A stretch of DNA of 49,193 bases from positions 8,495 to 57,687 of IMG/VR virus record IMGVR_UViG_3300030450_003106; one strand, written 5' to 3'. This DNA is from a virus. The notes beneath the pieces are model-generated. The model worked only from the letters and a program-made list of their open reading frames with translations. It ran no database searches and was not told the DNA's origin. Below, one piece after another: positions 30,483-42,000 of the stretch. How positions within the stretch are numbered: the first letter of the stretch is position 1; the number at the start of each line of letters is the position of its first letter. The position numbers were made by a program, and so were the translations under genes.

Positions 30483-31888
30483 TAGAAAAAGAAATAAAAA
30501 AACCTAATAATATTGATATAGAACAACCACATAGTAGAGAAGCAGAAGAAGCAATACTCGGCTGCATACTTTTAAAATCAGATTTATTTAAAGAAGTAGA
30601 AGAGTTCATACCTAACAAAGATATCTTTTATTTAGATTCTAGTAAAATTATTTGGTCTAGAATGAAAGAGATCTCTGTGACACATGCAGAAATAAATCCT
30701 ATTAGTATTCTATCTAAATTAAACAAAGAAGAAAAGAAATCAGTTACAGGATATTATTTAACGGGTTTGTGTGCAGATGTAGTTACTACTGCAACTATTG
30801 AAAACTATGCTAATATTGTTTTAGAAAAATACTTACAGAGAGAACTTTTAAAAGCAACTTATAAAATACAAAAGTCTGCATCTGATAATAGTGAAGAATT
30901 TGATTCTTTGTTAAAATATATAAAGAAAACAACCGATCAATTAACTTCATTAACTCCTAGTAAAGATCCAACATTAGATCAAATAGTTAATCAAACTATT
31001 GAATCAATTGAAACTAGTGGTAATTATGTAAAGTTTGGTTTTGAGAAATTAGATAATCTAGCTGGAGGAATGACAAAGGGTGAAATAACTGTAATAGCAG
31101 GTAGACCATCCCACGGCAAGACTACATTTGCTATTAACTTAGTTAAAAAGTTTATTGATCAAGGATTAAAGGTTCTTTGTATTAATAGAGAAATGACTAA
31201 TATAGAAATGATGAAAAAATTAATAGTTCTAGAAAGTGGTAAACTAAGTTATTCTGATGTAAGAATGAATAATATGAATGATCAATCCTATGAAGAACTT
31301 GTTAGTGTAAATGAAAATATTGTAGAAAAATATACTAATAGACTTTTTATGTGTGATACAGCTAGAGATCTTGCAGCATCATCTGCACAAATAATGAAAC
31401 ATAAACCAGATGTAGTTATTGATGATTATATTCAATTAATTAAAATGGATGGTTATGATCAAAGAAGATTTGAATTAGAAACAGTTATGAATGAATATAA
31501 ATGGTTAGCTAAAACATATCAAATTGTTCCCGTATTAATTAGCCAACTTAATAGAGATATTGAAAAACGAATAGATCCAATACCTAAAATGTCAGATCTT
31601 GCTGAATCTGGTTCAATTGAACAAGTAGCAGAAAATGTTCTTTTTGTATATTATGATTATAAAGTAAACTATGAGGAAAGTGAGCTTGGTAAAGATCATA
31701 TACAGATAGTTGCAGCTAAAGTTCGCTATGGTGAAAATAGAAAGCTATTGTTCGGCTTTAATGGTGATAGAGTATTATTCCATGAAGACACTCAAAACAC
31801 TGGAGAAGTTATGGTTGCTAAAGACGAAGAAGAAATTAAAGAAATGCTTACTCGTATAAAGCAAATGGACATGGCAAGTATTAAATAA
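30470..31888 (+). CDS. dnaB: Replicative DNA helicase, DnaB family (472 aa)
   Basis: The N-terminal domain starts with the EQPHSREAEEAILGCILL motif typical of DnaB. The RecA-like domain has Walker A (AGRPSHGKTTF, ~210-220) and Walker B (DVVIDDYIQLI, ~314-324); SQLNRDIEKR and the arginine-bearing AKVRYGENRK follow. It unwinds the fork 5'-to-3' and loads with host primase, as no primase is seen here. Two start options exist: GTG at 30461 and ATG at 30470, neither with a clear Shine-Dalgarno; I prefer the ATG. Confidence 0.93.
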   Translation: MPRLIEKEIKKPNNIDIEQPHSREAEEAILGCILLKSDLFKEVEEFIPNKDIFYLDSSKIIWSRMKEISVTHAEINPISILSKLNKEEKKSVTGYYLTGLCADVVTTATIENYANIVLEKYLQRELLKATYKIQKSASDNSEEFDSLLKYIKKTTDQLTSLTPSKDPTLDQIVNQTIESIETSGNYVKFGFEKLDNLAGGMTKGEITVIAGRPSHGKTTFAINLVKKFIDQGLKVLCINREMTNIEMMKKLIVLESGKLSYSDVRMNNMNDQSYEELVSVNENIVEKYTNRLFMCDTARDLAASSAQIMKHKPDVVIDDYIQLIKMDGYDQRRFELETVMNEYKWLAKTYQIVPVLISQLNRDIEKRIDPIPKMSDLAESGSIEQVAENVLFVYYDYKVNYEESELGKDHIQIVAAKVRYGENRKLLFGFNGDRVLFHEDTQNTGEVMVAKDEEEIKEMLTRIKQMDMASIK

Positions 31889-31893
31889 ATTGA

Positions 31894-31960
31894 TTAGCAG
31901 GTTCTAGCATATAGAACTTTCTTTCTATTGTAAATGAAAAATAACTATAGAACCTGCTAA
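31894..31960 (+). promoter_or_regulatory. Terminator/antiterminator-like element after dnaB
   Basis: TTAGCAGGTTCTA (31894-31906) pairs perfectly over 13 bp with TAGAACCTGCTAA (31948-31960). The GTTCTA part can also pair with TAGAAC (31912-31917), a short hairpin followed by TTTCTTTCT, like an intrinsic terminator. The long pairing would undo it. It sits directly after the helicase stop and before AAGGAG and the next ATG. Confidence 0.6.
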
Positions 31961-31977
31961 CAAATTAAGGAGTTGAT

Positions 31978-32181
31978 ATGAAATCAATAGTAGTAAATAA
32001 ATTAAAAGCAGAATTTCATAAAAGAGGAATTCAAATAACAACTGGAGCTGTTAATATTCTAGATGATCATATTCATAGACAGATTGTAAATATGGCAGGA
32101 AGATGTAAAGATGGTAATGTTAAAAGACTAACTGAAGATCTTATTTGGGTTGCAATAGGTAATCATAATGTACAAAGTTAA
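31978..32181 (+). CDS. Possible histone-fold mini-protein (67 aa)
   Basis: Strong AAGGAG ribosome site. Predicted layout is short helix (VNKLKAEFHKRG), loop (IQITTG), long helix (AVNILDDHIHRQIVNMAGRC), loop (GNVKRLT) and short helix (EDLIWVAIG), i.e. helix-loop-long helix-loop-helix of ~67 residues, the size and order of an archaeal-type histone fold. The loop 'KRLTEDL' parallels the 'RKTV..ED' of such folds. If so it could compact or organise phage DNA. Resemblance only; other small helical DNA-binding folds are possible. Confidence 0.5.
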   Translation: MKSIVVNKLKAEFHKRGIQITTGAVNILDDHIHRQIVNMAGRCKDGNVKRLTEDLIWVAIGNHNVQS

Positions 32182-32365
32182 TCTTGTAAAAACACCTATG
32201 TGTGATTATGAAAATTGCGATAAAACAGCTATATTTGAATTTACAGATGTAGTAAAAGTAGACCCAAAGTCTTTTCCCACAAAGACAATAACGATTGGTT
32301 ATTCTTGCGATGATCATGTTGATAAAGTTAATAAAAAATTAAGAGGTAAAAGAGATGCCGAGTAA
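32168..32365 (+). CDS. Zinc-binding small protein (65 aa)
   Basis: CDYENC (residues 12-17) and YSCDDH (~45-50) provide a Cys2-Cys-His-type site around short strands. It starts inside the end of the preceding gene and overlaps the resolvase-like gene by 11 bases. Role unknown, maybe nucleic-acid or protein binding. Confidence 0.55.
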   Translation: MYKVNLVKTPMCDYENCDKTAIFEFTDVVKVDPKSFPTKTITIGYSCDDHVDKVNKKLRGKRDAE

Positions 32366-32717
32366 AAGTAAAGCTAAAGGAAACCGTTTTGAGCGGCTAG
32401 TCGTTGATATGACTAAACATTTTTTTAGCGATAATAAAGGTAATAATACTATAAGGGTTAAAAGAGCATGGGGATCCAATGGAGCTGCTATGGGTCAACA
32501 CGAAGAAGTTGATATATTAATTGGTGATGATATTAAACTTCAAGCTAAATGTAGAGGAGCTATGGGTCAATGGATGATACCTAATGAGAATGTTGATGCA
32601 CAGGTAATTAAAGCAGATAGAGAAGATCCATTGATTGTAATGAAATATGATGATTGGTTAGAAATGTTACAATGGGCGATATTAGGAGGTTGGAATAAAT
32701 ACGATAAAAATGAATAA
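32355..32717 (+). CDS. Holliday-junction-resolvase-like PD-(D/E)XK nuclease (120 aa)
   Basis: Starts KSKAKGNRFERLVVDM (Glu ~13), then RAWGSNGAAMGQHEEVDILI (Asp ~53) and IKLQAKCRG (Gln 63, Lys 65). This E-...-D-...-Q-x-K pattern with an N-terminal G-x-x-F-E matches the archaeal Hjc-type and related phage resolvases. It would resolve recombination junctions made by the annealase system, or clear branched DNA before packaging. Last gene of the early block. Confidence 0.7.
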   Translation: MPSKSKAKGNRFERLVVDMTKHFFSDNKGNNTIRVKRAWGSNGAAMGQHEEVDILIGDDIKLQAKCRGAMGQWMIPNENVDAQVIKADREDPLIVMKYDDWLEMLQWAILGGWNKYDKNE

Positions 32718-32719
32718 AT

Positions 32720-32758
32720 GCAAAAGCCAGAATAACCGTTCCTACCCTGGCTTTATGC
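32720..32758 (+). terminator. Hairpin at the end of the early block
   Basis: GCA plus AAAGCCAG (32720-32730) pairs with CTGGCTTT, a bulged A and TGC (32747-32758), 11 bp around a 16-base loop. It follows the last early stop by two bases. No T-tract follows, so it is a pause, processing site or rho-assisted end. The arm AAAGCCAG recurs in the element at 30120-30187. Confidence 0.5.
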
Positions 32759-32792
32759 TTCACCCTGAATTGCTTAATGAATGCCCAGTTCA

Positions 32793-32830
32793 AAAAACAA
32801 ATAATAATTCTTAATTAAAACTTAATTATT
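32793..32830 (-). terminator. Weak terminator of the right late block
   Basis: On the minus strand AATAATT (32824-32830 complement) pairs with AATTATT (32803-32809 complement), overlapping the stop of the 1078-aa gene, and is followed by a T-rich TTTGTTTTTTG (complement of 32791-32802). All A/T, so stability is low; still the likely end of the leftward transcript. Confidence 0.35.
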
Positions 32831-35800
32831 CATTTTCATTTTATCAAGTTTTTTTACTCCTACTTCTTTAACTGCTTGAAACGCATCATAACCAGTACTT
32901 CCTGTTGGTAAATAAGGAGTAACACCTCTTTTAAAATGATCTTTAAATAAAGATTTATCTTTTTCTGCTGCTGCGTCTTTGTCAAATAATCTTTGATGAA
33001 CATACATAATTAATGCTATTGTAGACATCCCACCTATACCTAATGGTCCAGCTCTTAATGCTTTTTGAAATATACTCCGATCTTCATCAGGCTTATCTTC
33101 TTCTCTTCCAGTTAATAAAAATTTACTCCATTGTGCTAGTCCAATACCTAAAGATATTGTAGAGTTTCCCATTCCTTGCATACCTTTTCCTAATGTCCTG
33201 TTATCAAAAAATTGTCTTTTAGCAAACCGAGATCCAGCAAAAGTTGCACCAGGTGCAAAAATTACTAAATCCATAATAGCTGTAACAAAACCCTCTCTCA
33301 TAAATCTAGAAAAATGTGTAGCAGTGTAAGGGTTAACTGATCTTTGCGCTCTTTGACTTCCTCTAAATGGTCCACCACCAAAAGCACTAATAAGAGGATT
33401 CCAATTAAAAATCATATCTGCTGATACTTTTATACCACTCATTCCTAGCTTAAAACTATTGCTAATTTTATTTTCTAATGAATTAGGATTTTTTAAACCA
33501 GATGTTATCGATATAGTAGAGTTTCTTAATGTTCTCCAATTTGAACCTGTCTTTTGATTATGCCATATTTTCATTTTATTAATTGTGCTTCCTGCTAAAG
33601 GTCCTCTTAATGCAGCTCCAACGTGCTGATGAGATAAACCAAAGTCAGTTGCCATTGCATAATCTATACCAGCTTCTATTGCTTCTTTTGAATCCCACCT
33701 AGCAGCCCTACCACTTTTAACAGCTTGCATAGCTCCTATAACAAAACTTCTTTTTCTTAACATATTTTCTGTAGCATCTATTGTTGGGACATATCGGCTT
33801 AATTTAGAAAGTCCTGCTAAAGATTTTTTATATAAAGAAGCATTTTCAGTAAAATCTAATTGTCTTGTAATAGCATATTGTGCAGCTTTATTAAAAAATT
33901 GTCTATACTTACCCTCTGTTGTGTTTTTTAATTGATTTTTATAGTTAACTAAATTTTTAACCTTACCAGTTCTTTTTGCTTCTTTAATTAAACTTTTTAA
34001 TCTTTGTATTTGTTTTTTATTTGCATCTACTTCATGTGGTCTTAAAACTCTATTGAAATAAGATCCAACAAAATCTTGAAATGTATCCATACCAGCATCA
34101 CGAGTAAGTTTTTCCCAAAATTCATAATTAGGATGATCTTTCCACATTTGCATTTCAGCATCAAAAACCATTTCCATTCCAGATCTATCTAGTTTTAATG
34201 CATAAGCAGTAGCATTAACCATACCCTGTAAAGGACCCCAAAGTAAATTAAATGTACTGTAAGCAGATAAAGCATTAAAGAAATTAGTAAGCTGTCTACC
34301 GCTTAAATTTATTCCTACACTAGCTAATTGCTGACTTACTTTATTAGGATTCATATCTATACCCATAAATTGACTAGCAGCTTGTGGTGTATAAAAAGTT
34401 GTGTTAAATATTCCCATTGACGCATTTATCGTATTATCATTTACATTAGCTTTTTTTGCTTTTAACAATGCTTTACCAACTGCAATAACAGCTTTATTTC
34501 TAGTTACGGCTCTTGACATTTCTTGTATGTAATCGCCCACTACATCTTCATCAACTCTCATATAGTCAGGATTCATAACTCTTGTTAAATTTTTAAAGTT
34601 TTTATAATAAACTCTAGTATTTACAGGTTGACCAGTTTGTGGATCTACAGGTGTTTCTGGATTTCTTATATAGCTTAATTTTTCTTCTAAAGCAATAATT
34701 GATCCTTGATGATTGTTTATTTCTCTTAACAATTTATTCCTAGTTAATGCATTTAATTCGCTTTCAGGATTTTTTAAAGCTAATCTTTTTTTATCCAATT
34801 GACTTTTTTGTGATTCTATAGAGTTTTCAAATTCAACAGGCACTAAACTACGTAACCACATACGAGGAAAATATTCTCCTTTTTTAACCATCGTTGCAGC
34901 ATTTAAACCAGCAACCTCTAATTCTGGATCTAGCAAAGTTCCTATATGCTCATTTAAAAATTCAGTTAATCCTGCAGCTTTAGCTTCTTGTTTTAATCTA
35001 CCTTCTTCTTTTGCATTAAATTCTATTTGTGCGACTAATTCGTTACCAAGCTCTTTAAACAATGCACGAGCTTCATTAATTGTTTTCATAAAAGCGTCAT
35101 AAGAAGATTCTCCTATAAAATCATCAGCATCTTTACTTAGACTTTCTAGTACTTTAGTTTCACCATCCATACCTTGGTATTCAAATGGCACTTCATTTTT
35201 CCATCTCCATACATTTTCTTTTATTTCAATTTCATTTGCATATCTAGTAATTTTGCCGCTTTCATCAATAATAGTTCTACCTCCCATAACCTCACTAAAT
35301 AATCTAAATCCATCTTCACTAGATAAATTGCTTATTCTTGCAAAATTATGAACATCAGACTTTATGCTATTAGCACCAAAATCTCTAATTAGTCTTGCTT
35401 TTTTATTTCTTGGAGTATCTATAAATGAATTAGCGTATTTTTGTGCATCTAAAGTAAATGTTTCTGTTTGTTGATTAATAGCAAACATTAAACCAGAAGG
35501 ATCTCTTAAAGCCATTTGTTTTGGAGATCCCCATTCGTACTCTAAATTACCAATTAGACCTCTATTGTCTTTAAACATCCTTCCACCGTTTATAGCATTA
35601 TATGTTTTCCATTGCAAGACACGCAATGCTGGTACAGGCATAGTTTCTAGAACAGGAACTCTTTCAAATTTTTCATTTGTAAACCATTCCATCTGACTAA
35701 CGGGATTATCTTGATTATAACGACTAGCTTCTCTTACTATTTCGTGATATATAAGATCTTGTATCAGTGGATGTGCTTGCACTCTTGACAGTATTTCACC

Positions 35801-36058
35801 AGCTAAAGCTGCTTGCTCACCTTTTTGTTCTTTAACAAATCTCCTTAACGCCCTGTCAATTGCTTTTTGCTTTTTATCTGGAGATAAATTTTTACCACTA
35901 ATAAAATTTTTAATAGAACTAAACAATCTAGTAGTTTTAGGCATTTGCTCTTCGCTGCCTAGTAAGCCACGCTGCCTATCTAGAACTTCTTGTCTTTCAA
36001 AGTAATCAACAATACGTGCATTAGCACTAAATTTATCTGTATCTATACATTTACTCAC
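32822..36058 (-). CDS. Large virion/ejection protein, LPD-like (1078 aa)
   Basis: Mostly helical with long charged segments (SIESQKSQLDKKRLALKNPE). The region ~780-860 (DYAMATDFGLSHQHVGAALR; INKMKIWHNQKTGSNWRTLR) resembles my recollection of large polyvalent virion proteins. Two hydrophobic stretches lie near the C-terminus: FVTAIMDLVIFAPGATFAG (~922-945) and GIGGMSTIALIMYV (~1003-1018). Its start overlaps the stop of the 2273-aa gene by eight bases. Probably ejected with DNA. Possible membrane-channel role is inference. Confidence 0.6.
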   Translation of the reverse strand: MSKCIDTDKFSANARIVDYFERQEVLDRQRGLLGSEEQMPKTTRLFSSIKNFISGKNLSPDKKQKAIDRALRRFVKEQKGEQAALAGEILSRVQAHPLIQDLIYHEIVREASRYNQDNPVSQMEWFTNEKFERVPVLETMPVPALRVLQWKTYNAINGGRMFKDNRGLIGNLEYEWGSPKQMALRDPSGLMFAINQQTETFTLDAQKYANSFIDTPRNKKARLIRDFGANSIKSDVHNFARISNLSSEDGFRLFSEVMGGRTIIDESGKITRYANEIEIKENVWRWKNEVPFEYQGMDGETKVLESLSKDADDFIGESSYDAFMKTINEARALFKELGNELVAQIEFNAKEEGRLKQEAKAAGLTEFLNEHIGTLLDPELEVAGLNAATMVKKGEYFPRMWLRSLVPVEFENSIESQKSQLDKKRLALKNPESELNALTRNKLLREINNHQGSIIALEEKLSYIRNPETPVDPQTGQPVNTRVYYKNFKNLTRVMNPDYMRVDEDVVGDYIQEMSRAVTRNKAVIAVGKALLKAKKANVNDNTINASMGIFNTTFYTPQAASQFMGIDMNPNKVSQQLASVGINLSGRQLTNFFNALSAYSTFNLLWGPLQGMVNATAYALKLDRSGMEMVFDAEMQMWKDHPNYEFWEKLTRDAGMDTFQDFVGSYFNRVLRPHEVDANKKQIQRLKSLIKEAKRTGKVKNLVNYKNQLKNTTEGKYRQFFNKAAQYAITRQLDFTENASLYKKSLAGLSKLSRYVPTIDATENMLRKRSFVIGAMQAVKSGRAARWDSKEAIEAGIDYAMATDFGLSHQHVGAALRGPLAGSTINKMKIWHNQKTGSNWRTLRNSTISITSGLKNPNSLENKISNSFKLGMSGIKVSADMIFNWNPLISAFGGGPFRGSQRAQRSVNPYTATHFSRFMREGFVTAIMDLVIFAPGATFAGSRFAKRQFFDNRTLGKGMQGMGNSTISLGIGLAQWSKFLLTGREEDKPDEDRSIFQKALRAGPLGIGGMSTIALIMYVHQRLFDKDAAAEKDKSLFKDHFKRGVTPYLPTGSTGYDAFQAVKEVGVKKLDKMKMNN

Positions 36059-39000
36059 AGCCCATATACTCCCTTATTGTTTTTTGAAATTTGTCATTAG
36101 CAGCAGGCATATCCTTGTATCTTTCATGATCAAAGTTTTTATCTTTTATAATATCATTGTACTTGCTAAAATATTCTTTCATTACACCTGGATGTAAAAG
36201 TGATTCGCCCTGCCTATTGCTAACTGGAGGTATCTTTCTTGCATTTCTTTTATTATATTTTGTTTCAGCATCATATACGCCACCTAAGAAAGTATAAGTT
36301 GCTGCAACTTTTTCAACTTCAGTTAATTCATTAAAACCTCTTTGACGTTGACCATCAGATCTGTCATATCCATCTAACCAATCGTCTACAAAATTAACAA
36401 AGTCTACATTATAATCCCAAGTCATGCTATTCGCTATTTTACTATTTTCAACATCCTCATCTTTTTCAATTGTTTTATAAACTTCATTCATTGCAGTTCT
36501 CATGTAAGCACCCCACTCATTGCCTGAGTTCATTTGACTTAGCATTACCTTAGGATCTATACTTTGTAAATCTTGTATAGTATTAGCACCTACCGCATCC
36601 ATAATAAATCCTAACTGCACTATATCAGACGATATTTCTTTATAGGCTTCATTGTGTGCGTTTCTACTTTCTGTATTGCCAATATTAAAAAACTCATCAA
36701 TAGAAATATCTGCAGCATTTAATTTTTGTATAGGCATAATAGCTAGCTTTTCATGAGGATGTAATTCATTTTTCATATTAATAGATTCTACATATTCAAT
36801 AGCATTAACTTTTACGCCATCTTCTGTTTCAATAGAGCCACTAAGTCTATTTTTTACATAAGTATTAGGATCACTATTGAAATCATTATATTCATCACTT
36901 AAAGCCATTAACTCTTGTAACGTTAAATTTCTACCTTTTTCAGTACCAGTTTTAATACTCTGAGTTACTTTCGCCATATCTATAAAGGCTTTGCTTAGAA
37001 CTTGATATTGAATATCTGATATTTCAGATCCGTCTGTATTGTAAAATAACATTTTGTATAATTTTTCCTGTGAATAATCCCATTGTTTTAAAAGCCTTAA
37101 TGAAACATTATCAAAAGCTGCTTGAGCATAATGTCTATATAATTGCTCTAAAGACATTTTTTTGCCTAATGCAGGATCATTTACTATAGCTTGTAAATTA
37201 TTAACCTTAACAGTTTTACCTTCTATCTCCATACTGCCAAATCGTGTTTGCGCAATACCAGCCACTCTTTGAACATTAGCAATTTCTCCAATTGCAGTTT
37301 CTCCAAATGTCATTTCTCCCATAAGATCTAACACGTTATTTAAATCACCAATTGAGCCATCTACTACATTATCTGCCCATTCATCTAAGGATAAAGCAGC
37401 CATTTCATCTTGATAGGTCTGGTTTTTGATTAATTGTGATTCCATTTTATCTGGTAATATAGAAATATGACCCGTATCATGGTCATAATCACCTTCAAAG
37501 ACCTCTTTAACATCTTGATCATTAATCATAAATGAATCACCAAGACCGTTTTCAAATCTATCTACTGTTAACATTCTATATCCAGCTCTAGAGGGAACAG
37601 GATGTCTAACAAGCATAACATTTACTGGATTTTGCTTTACAAGTTTATTTAAATCGTCACTAGATAATTGCATTATTTGATCCATATCCATATTAACTCT
37701 TTTTATCTGAGCTAATTTTCTAGCAATAGTTTGCTTTATGGAGTGTCCAAAAGGTAAAACTATTTTCCCTTTATCTATATTTTCAACAAAATTAGGTCTA
37801 AAATCTAAAACTCCACCATCTTGTTTGACATCCATAGCTTGTGAAAATAAACGATTTTTAACTAATACAGATCCATAATCTAACTGTGATGGATGTAAGC
37901 CAGCCCCAACTTCAGCCATTTCTATAATCATTCTTGGCATAGAGTCTGGATGTTTATTTTTTACATTCTTTAAAAATTCATTAAAAAATTTATCATTTTG
38001 TGATATGTTTATCATATGATCTATAACTCTAGCAGCAGAACTTGGATTACTAGGATCTTCTATAAGTTTATTAAGCTCATTTAAAAAAGCAGGATCATTT
38101 AAATAATTAGTAACCTGCATTGGAAATGGAGCTTTTTGTTTGTCTGCTTCAGTAAATTGTATGTGACCAGTAGCTTCAGATGGTAACTCATGTATCTTGT
38201 TAAAGTCAGTATAATCGCCTAATTGAACTTTTGCTTCATCTGTAGTAGCTAAATGATCAATATATTTAGTATAGTTACCATCTTTATCAGCTACATAAAT
38301 ATTAACTTCATTTTTTTCTCTTCTTATTTCTGCAACTTTTTTTGAGCCATTAAAAATTTCTGACTTACTAGCATTTTCTGGCAAGTTAAAAGTCATTTCT
38401 TGATGTTTCATTAACAATGTATTGTTACCATCCCTAACAACTTTAACTGTCTTAGCTCTTTTTGCTAAAGGATTAGCACCTACTTCATCAAAATATTTTT
38501 TAGCAAATACTCTTTCAGATGTAATAGTCATACCATCGCCAATATATTGATTTTTATTATTAGCAAACATAATTAAGTTCTTCTTGCTAATATCTCCATT
38601 TTTATATGTAGTTCTTGTAAATAAGTCTGCAGTATTATTTTTTAAATCGACTAACTTTAATGTGCTTTTTCTACCACCAGTTCTTGTTGTAGCTGGTGTA
38701 AATAATATTTTTATTCTATGCATTATTTTATGAGCAGATAAAGTATGGTAATCATCACCTAATAATTCTTTATATGCCTCATGCCTAGCAATTCCTGCTG
38801 CTTGATACTCTTCTACAGATCCATAAATATCAATCATCTCTTGATCTGTTAACTCTTTTCCTAAATATTGATGTGCTAAATCTTCAATACCTTTTCCTTC
38901 TTTTTTCCAATATTTAACTGGATCAAGATTTCTTTGTGCATCTGTTATTCTTATTGTTCCTATTTTATCTGAATCTCCCTTAATAAACACAGGAACTAAA

Positions 39001-42000
39001 CCAGCGTCTTTAAGTTTTTCGCTAGTTAACATCTTTAAATCTTCAGTATTTAAAAAACCATATATTTTAGATCTTCCCCAATATTGTGATCCATCTTCTT
39101 TGGTAACAGGTTGATCGGATTTTGTAACATTAACTCCGTTTAACCAAACAATAGGTGTTTTAATAAACCTATCTGCCATAGTTGCTCTAGCCCAACCAGC
39201 CTTTCTTCCTTTCTTTTTATTAGTATAGCTTATAGGACCCCATCCGGAAGCGGTAGTTCTGTTTATTTGAATTTGAACAGTTTTCCTACCTGGAGGTGTA
39301 TCTGCAAAATCTCCTCCTCCAATATCTCCGTCATTAATAACAACGTTGTTTTCAACAAGGTTACCAACAAAGAATTGTACTAATTTTCTTTTTAAAACAG
39401 GATTGGTAGAAACAACTTCTTTAGCTGTTAAACCTTCAAACGATTTTAAACCAAACTCATCAGTGCTAATTGCATCTACAAAATCTTCAAACTCTATTGT
39501 ATTTTTAGCTAAGTCTGTAATTTCATCTAACTTGTCTTTTTTAAGCACAATATCCATAGCCTCAAAAAAAGCAGAGTTTAAGTGAGTAAAGTTTTCAGTG
39601 TGTATATCTGCACCTTCTGTGTCTTGCTGTCCTATTGATTCTTGGAACCAATCTGTATTTTGCATAAAGACAACATCTACGTCTTTTAGGTCTGATTCAA
39701 ACGCTTGTGAAACGTGAGGTTTAGTAGCCATTTTATCATATATAGCGTATGCTATATCCCCTGCTAATGTTTGATTTGGTGCAAACGTATTAGCCCAATC
39801 ATAAAATATTGCTTGTAGATTTTCAGGTAAAGATGGTCCAACATATTCTTCTACCCATTTTCTAAACATACCTTCTGCTTTCATTATATCAGAATCAGGA
39901 AATTGTTTTAATAGCTCGTAATATCCTTGTCTAAATTTTTGATGAAGAACTGATTTATTTTTTTGTTTAAAAAATAAAGGTACTCCCATGTTCAAATCTA
40001 CAGGACCTTGCTTTGCAGCTATTTCATTTAGAAGTCCATCTCTGTCAAGACCTTTAGTGTCATCCTTTACTCCTAATTCATCCATAAACTCCAATTCTTC
40101 CGCACCTAATTCTGTTTTATAAAAAGGAGTAACATCAATAGCTAAATTTTTAGCATGATTTATAATTAACTCGTCTGGCATCTCATTTAAAATTTCCATA
40201 GGCAAAGCACCTGGAATTGCACCTTCTGCTGCTGTCTTGATTATAGTCTTAGCATGGTTTGTACCAGCTTCTCTAATTGTTTTGGGTTTAGTATCTACAT
40301 CGCTATCCTCAAGCAGTGATATTAAATCATCCCTTAGTAGATTTCTTGTTTGACCACCCCTCTCTTCTGTGTATTCCAATCCTCTTGCTTCTGCAATTTC
40401 TATCATCTGAGCTACTTTTAAAGCTTTATAGTTAGTTTGCTTGCCTTCAGCAGTTACAGTTGTAGTGCTTGTTTGCTTTAGTCTTTCTTTTTCATCTTCT
40501 AAATCTCTAATAGCTACTTCTCTGTCTAATGGTGACATATGGTTTTGTATATTTAAATCTTTTAATTGCTCAATTCTTTTGTCTATTTCTTCAAATTGGC
40601 TCTTTTCTGCTTGATCAATTAATTCATCTATAAAATCAGGAGCTATAGCATTAATTGATGGATCTAAGCTTGGCTCAACAGTTGGATCATATTGATCAAT
40701 TGATGTTAAATCTTGTTCAGGTACATTGTCAAATTCTTGTGCCAATCTTTCAACGTTTGCAGCTTCTCTTTGTGATGCACTTACAGGTAAATTTCTTCTA
40801 GGAGATTTTTTTACAGGAACAACTTCATCGCTTTGCAAATCTTCTGGTTTTACATTTAGTATTTCTGCAATTTGTTCTGGTTGCAGCATTAAGTTACTAA
40901 GACTTCTTTCGTTTATAACAAAGTCCATATACTCTAAATCATTTTTATACTGCTTTAAAAATCCTGCTGCTCTTGCTGGATCGTTTGATATCTCATCTAT
41001 TTGCTTTTGCAATACAATGTATCTACCCTTTATTTGATTTTGTAGTTCTATAGCCGCAGGAGATCCATCTTGTTGTGTAAATTTTTCAACAATTAATTCA
41101 ATAGAGTCACCAAGTAAGGATGCACCAATAATAGCATTGTCGTATTCTCTTCCTACTTTAGCTTTTCTCATTTGTTTAGCTTCTCTTATATTCTTTTTTT
41201 CTTCACTTTCTTCAGCTAATTGTTGCTCTCTGTAATTCCTAGCTTTTTGTACACCAGTTTGACCAGCATATATACCTCCACCAAATAATCCACCAGCATA
41301 AGCTGCATCATATATTTGGTTCATATTTACTTCATATCTTGGCAACTCTTTTTCAAGCATAGACTCTTGTATAAGTTCTTGCACACCTTCTGTAAATCCT
41401 TCAGTTCCTGCTGCTCCTGCAAATCCACCAATTGCACGAATAGTTTTTCCAGTCATTGATCTAGCTACTATTTTTTGACTTTCTGGATCTTTAAGTAGTT
41501 TTGCCAAGTGCTTAGAACCTGCTCTATATGCATATCCAGCTTGTAGTGCTGTTCCAGCAAGTTCTACAGCAGATGATTTTAGTCCATACTCTTGTGCTAT
41601 TTCAGTTGCAAATTCTTCTATTTGTGCATCTGTTAGCATATCTGCAGTTGTATTAAAATAAGGAACAACATAATTTGAACTAGTGCCAGGTTCAAGTTCA
41701 GTGCCAAACCATTCTTTTTTATTAGTATTTTTTACATCTATAGCTTCTTGTCTAATTCTTTTTAATTCATCTCTAGAAGAACTAAATGCATCACCAGATT
41801 CTAGTACATATCCAGCCCCTATAGCTGGAAGTGATGCTGTCATACCAACAGCAGTTCTAGCAAGAAACCCAGCTCCCCTAACGGCAGGATGTAATTGTGC
41901 AATTGTTGAGGCTGTTACTCCAAGCCCAGTAGTCAATATTTGAGATCCTAAACTTTCAGTTGCTTTGTAAGCCATGTAGTCAAGATTTGTAAAAGCTTTA

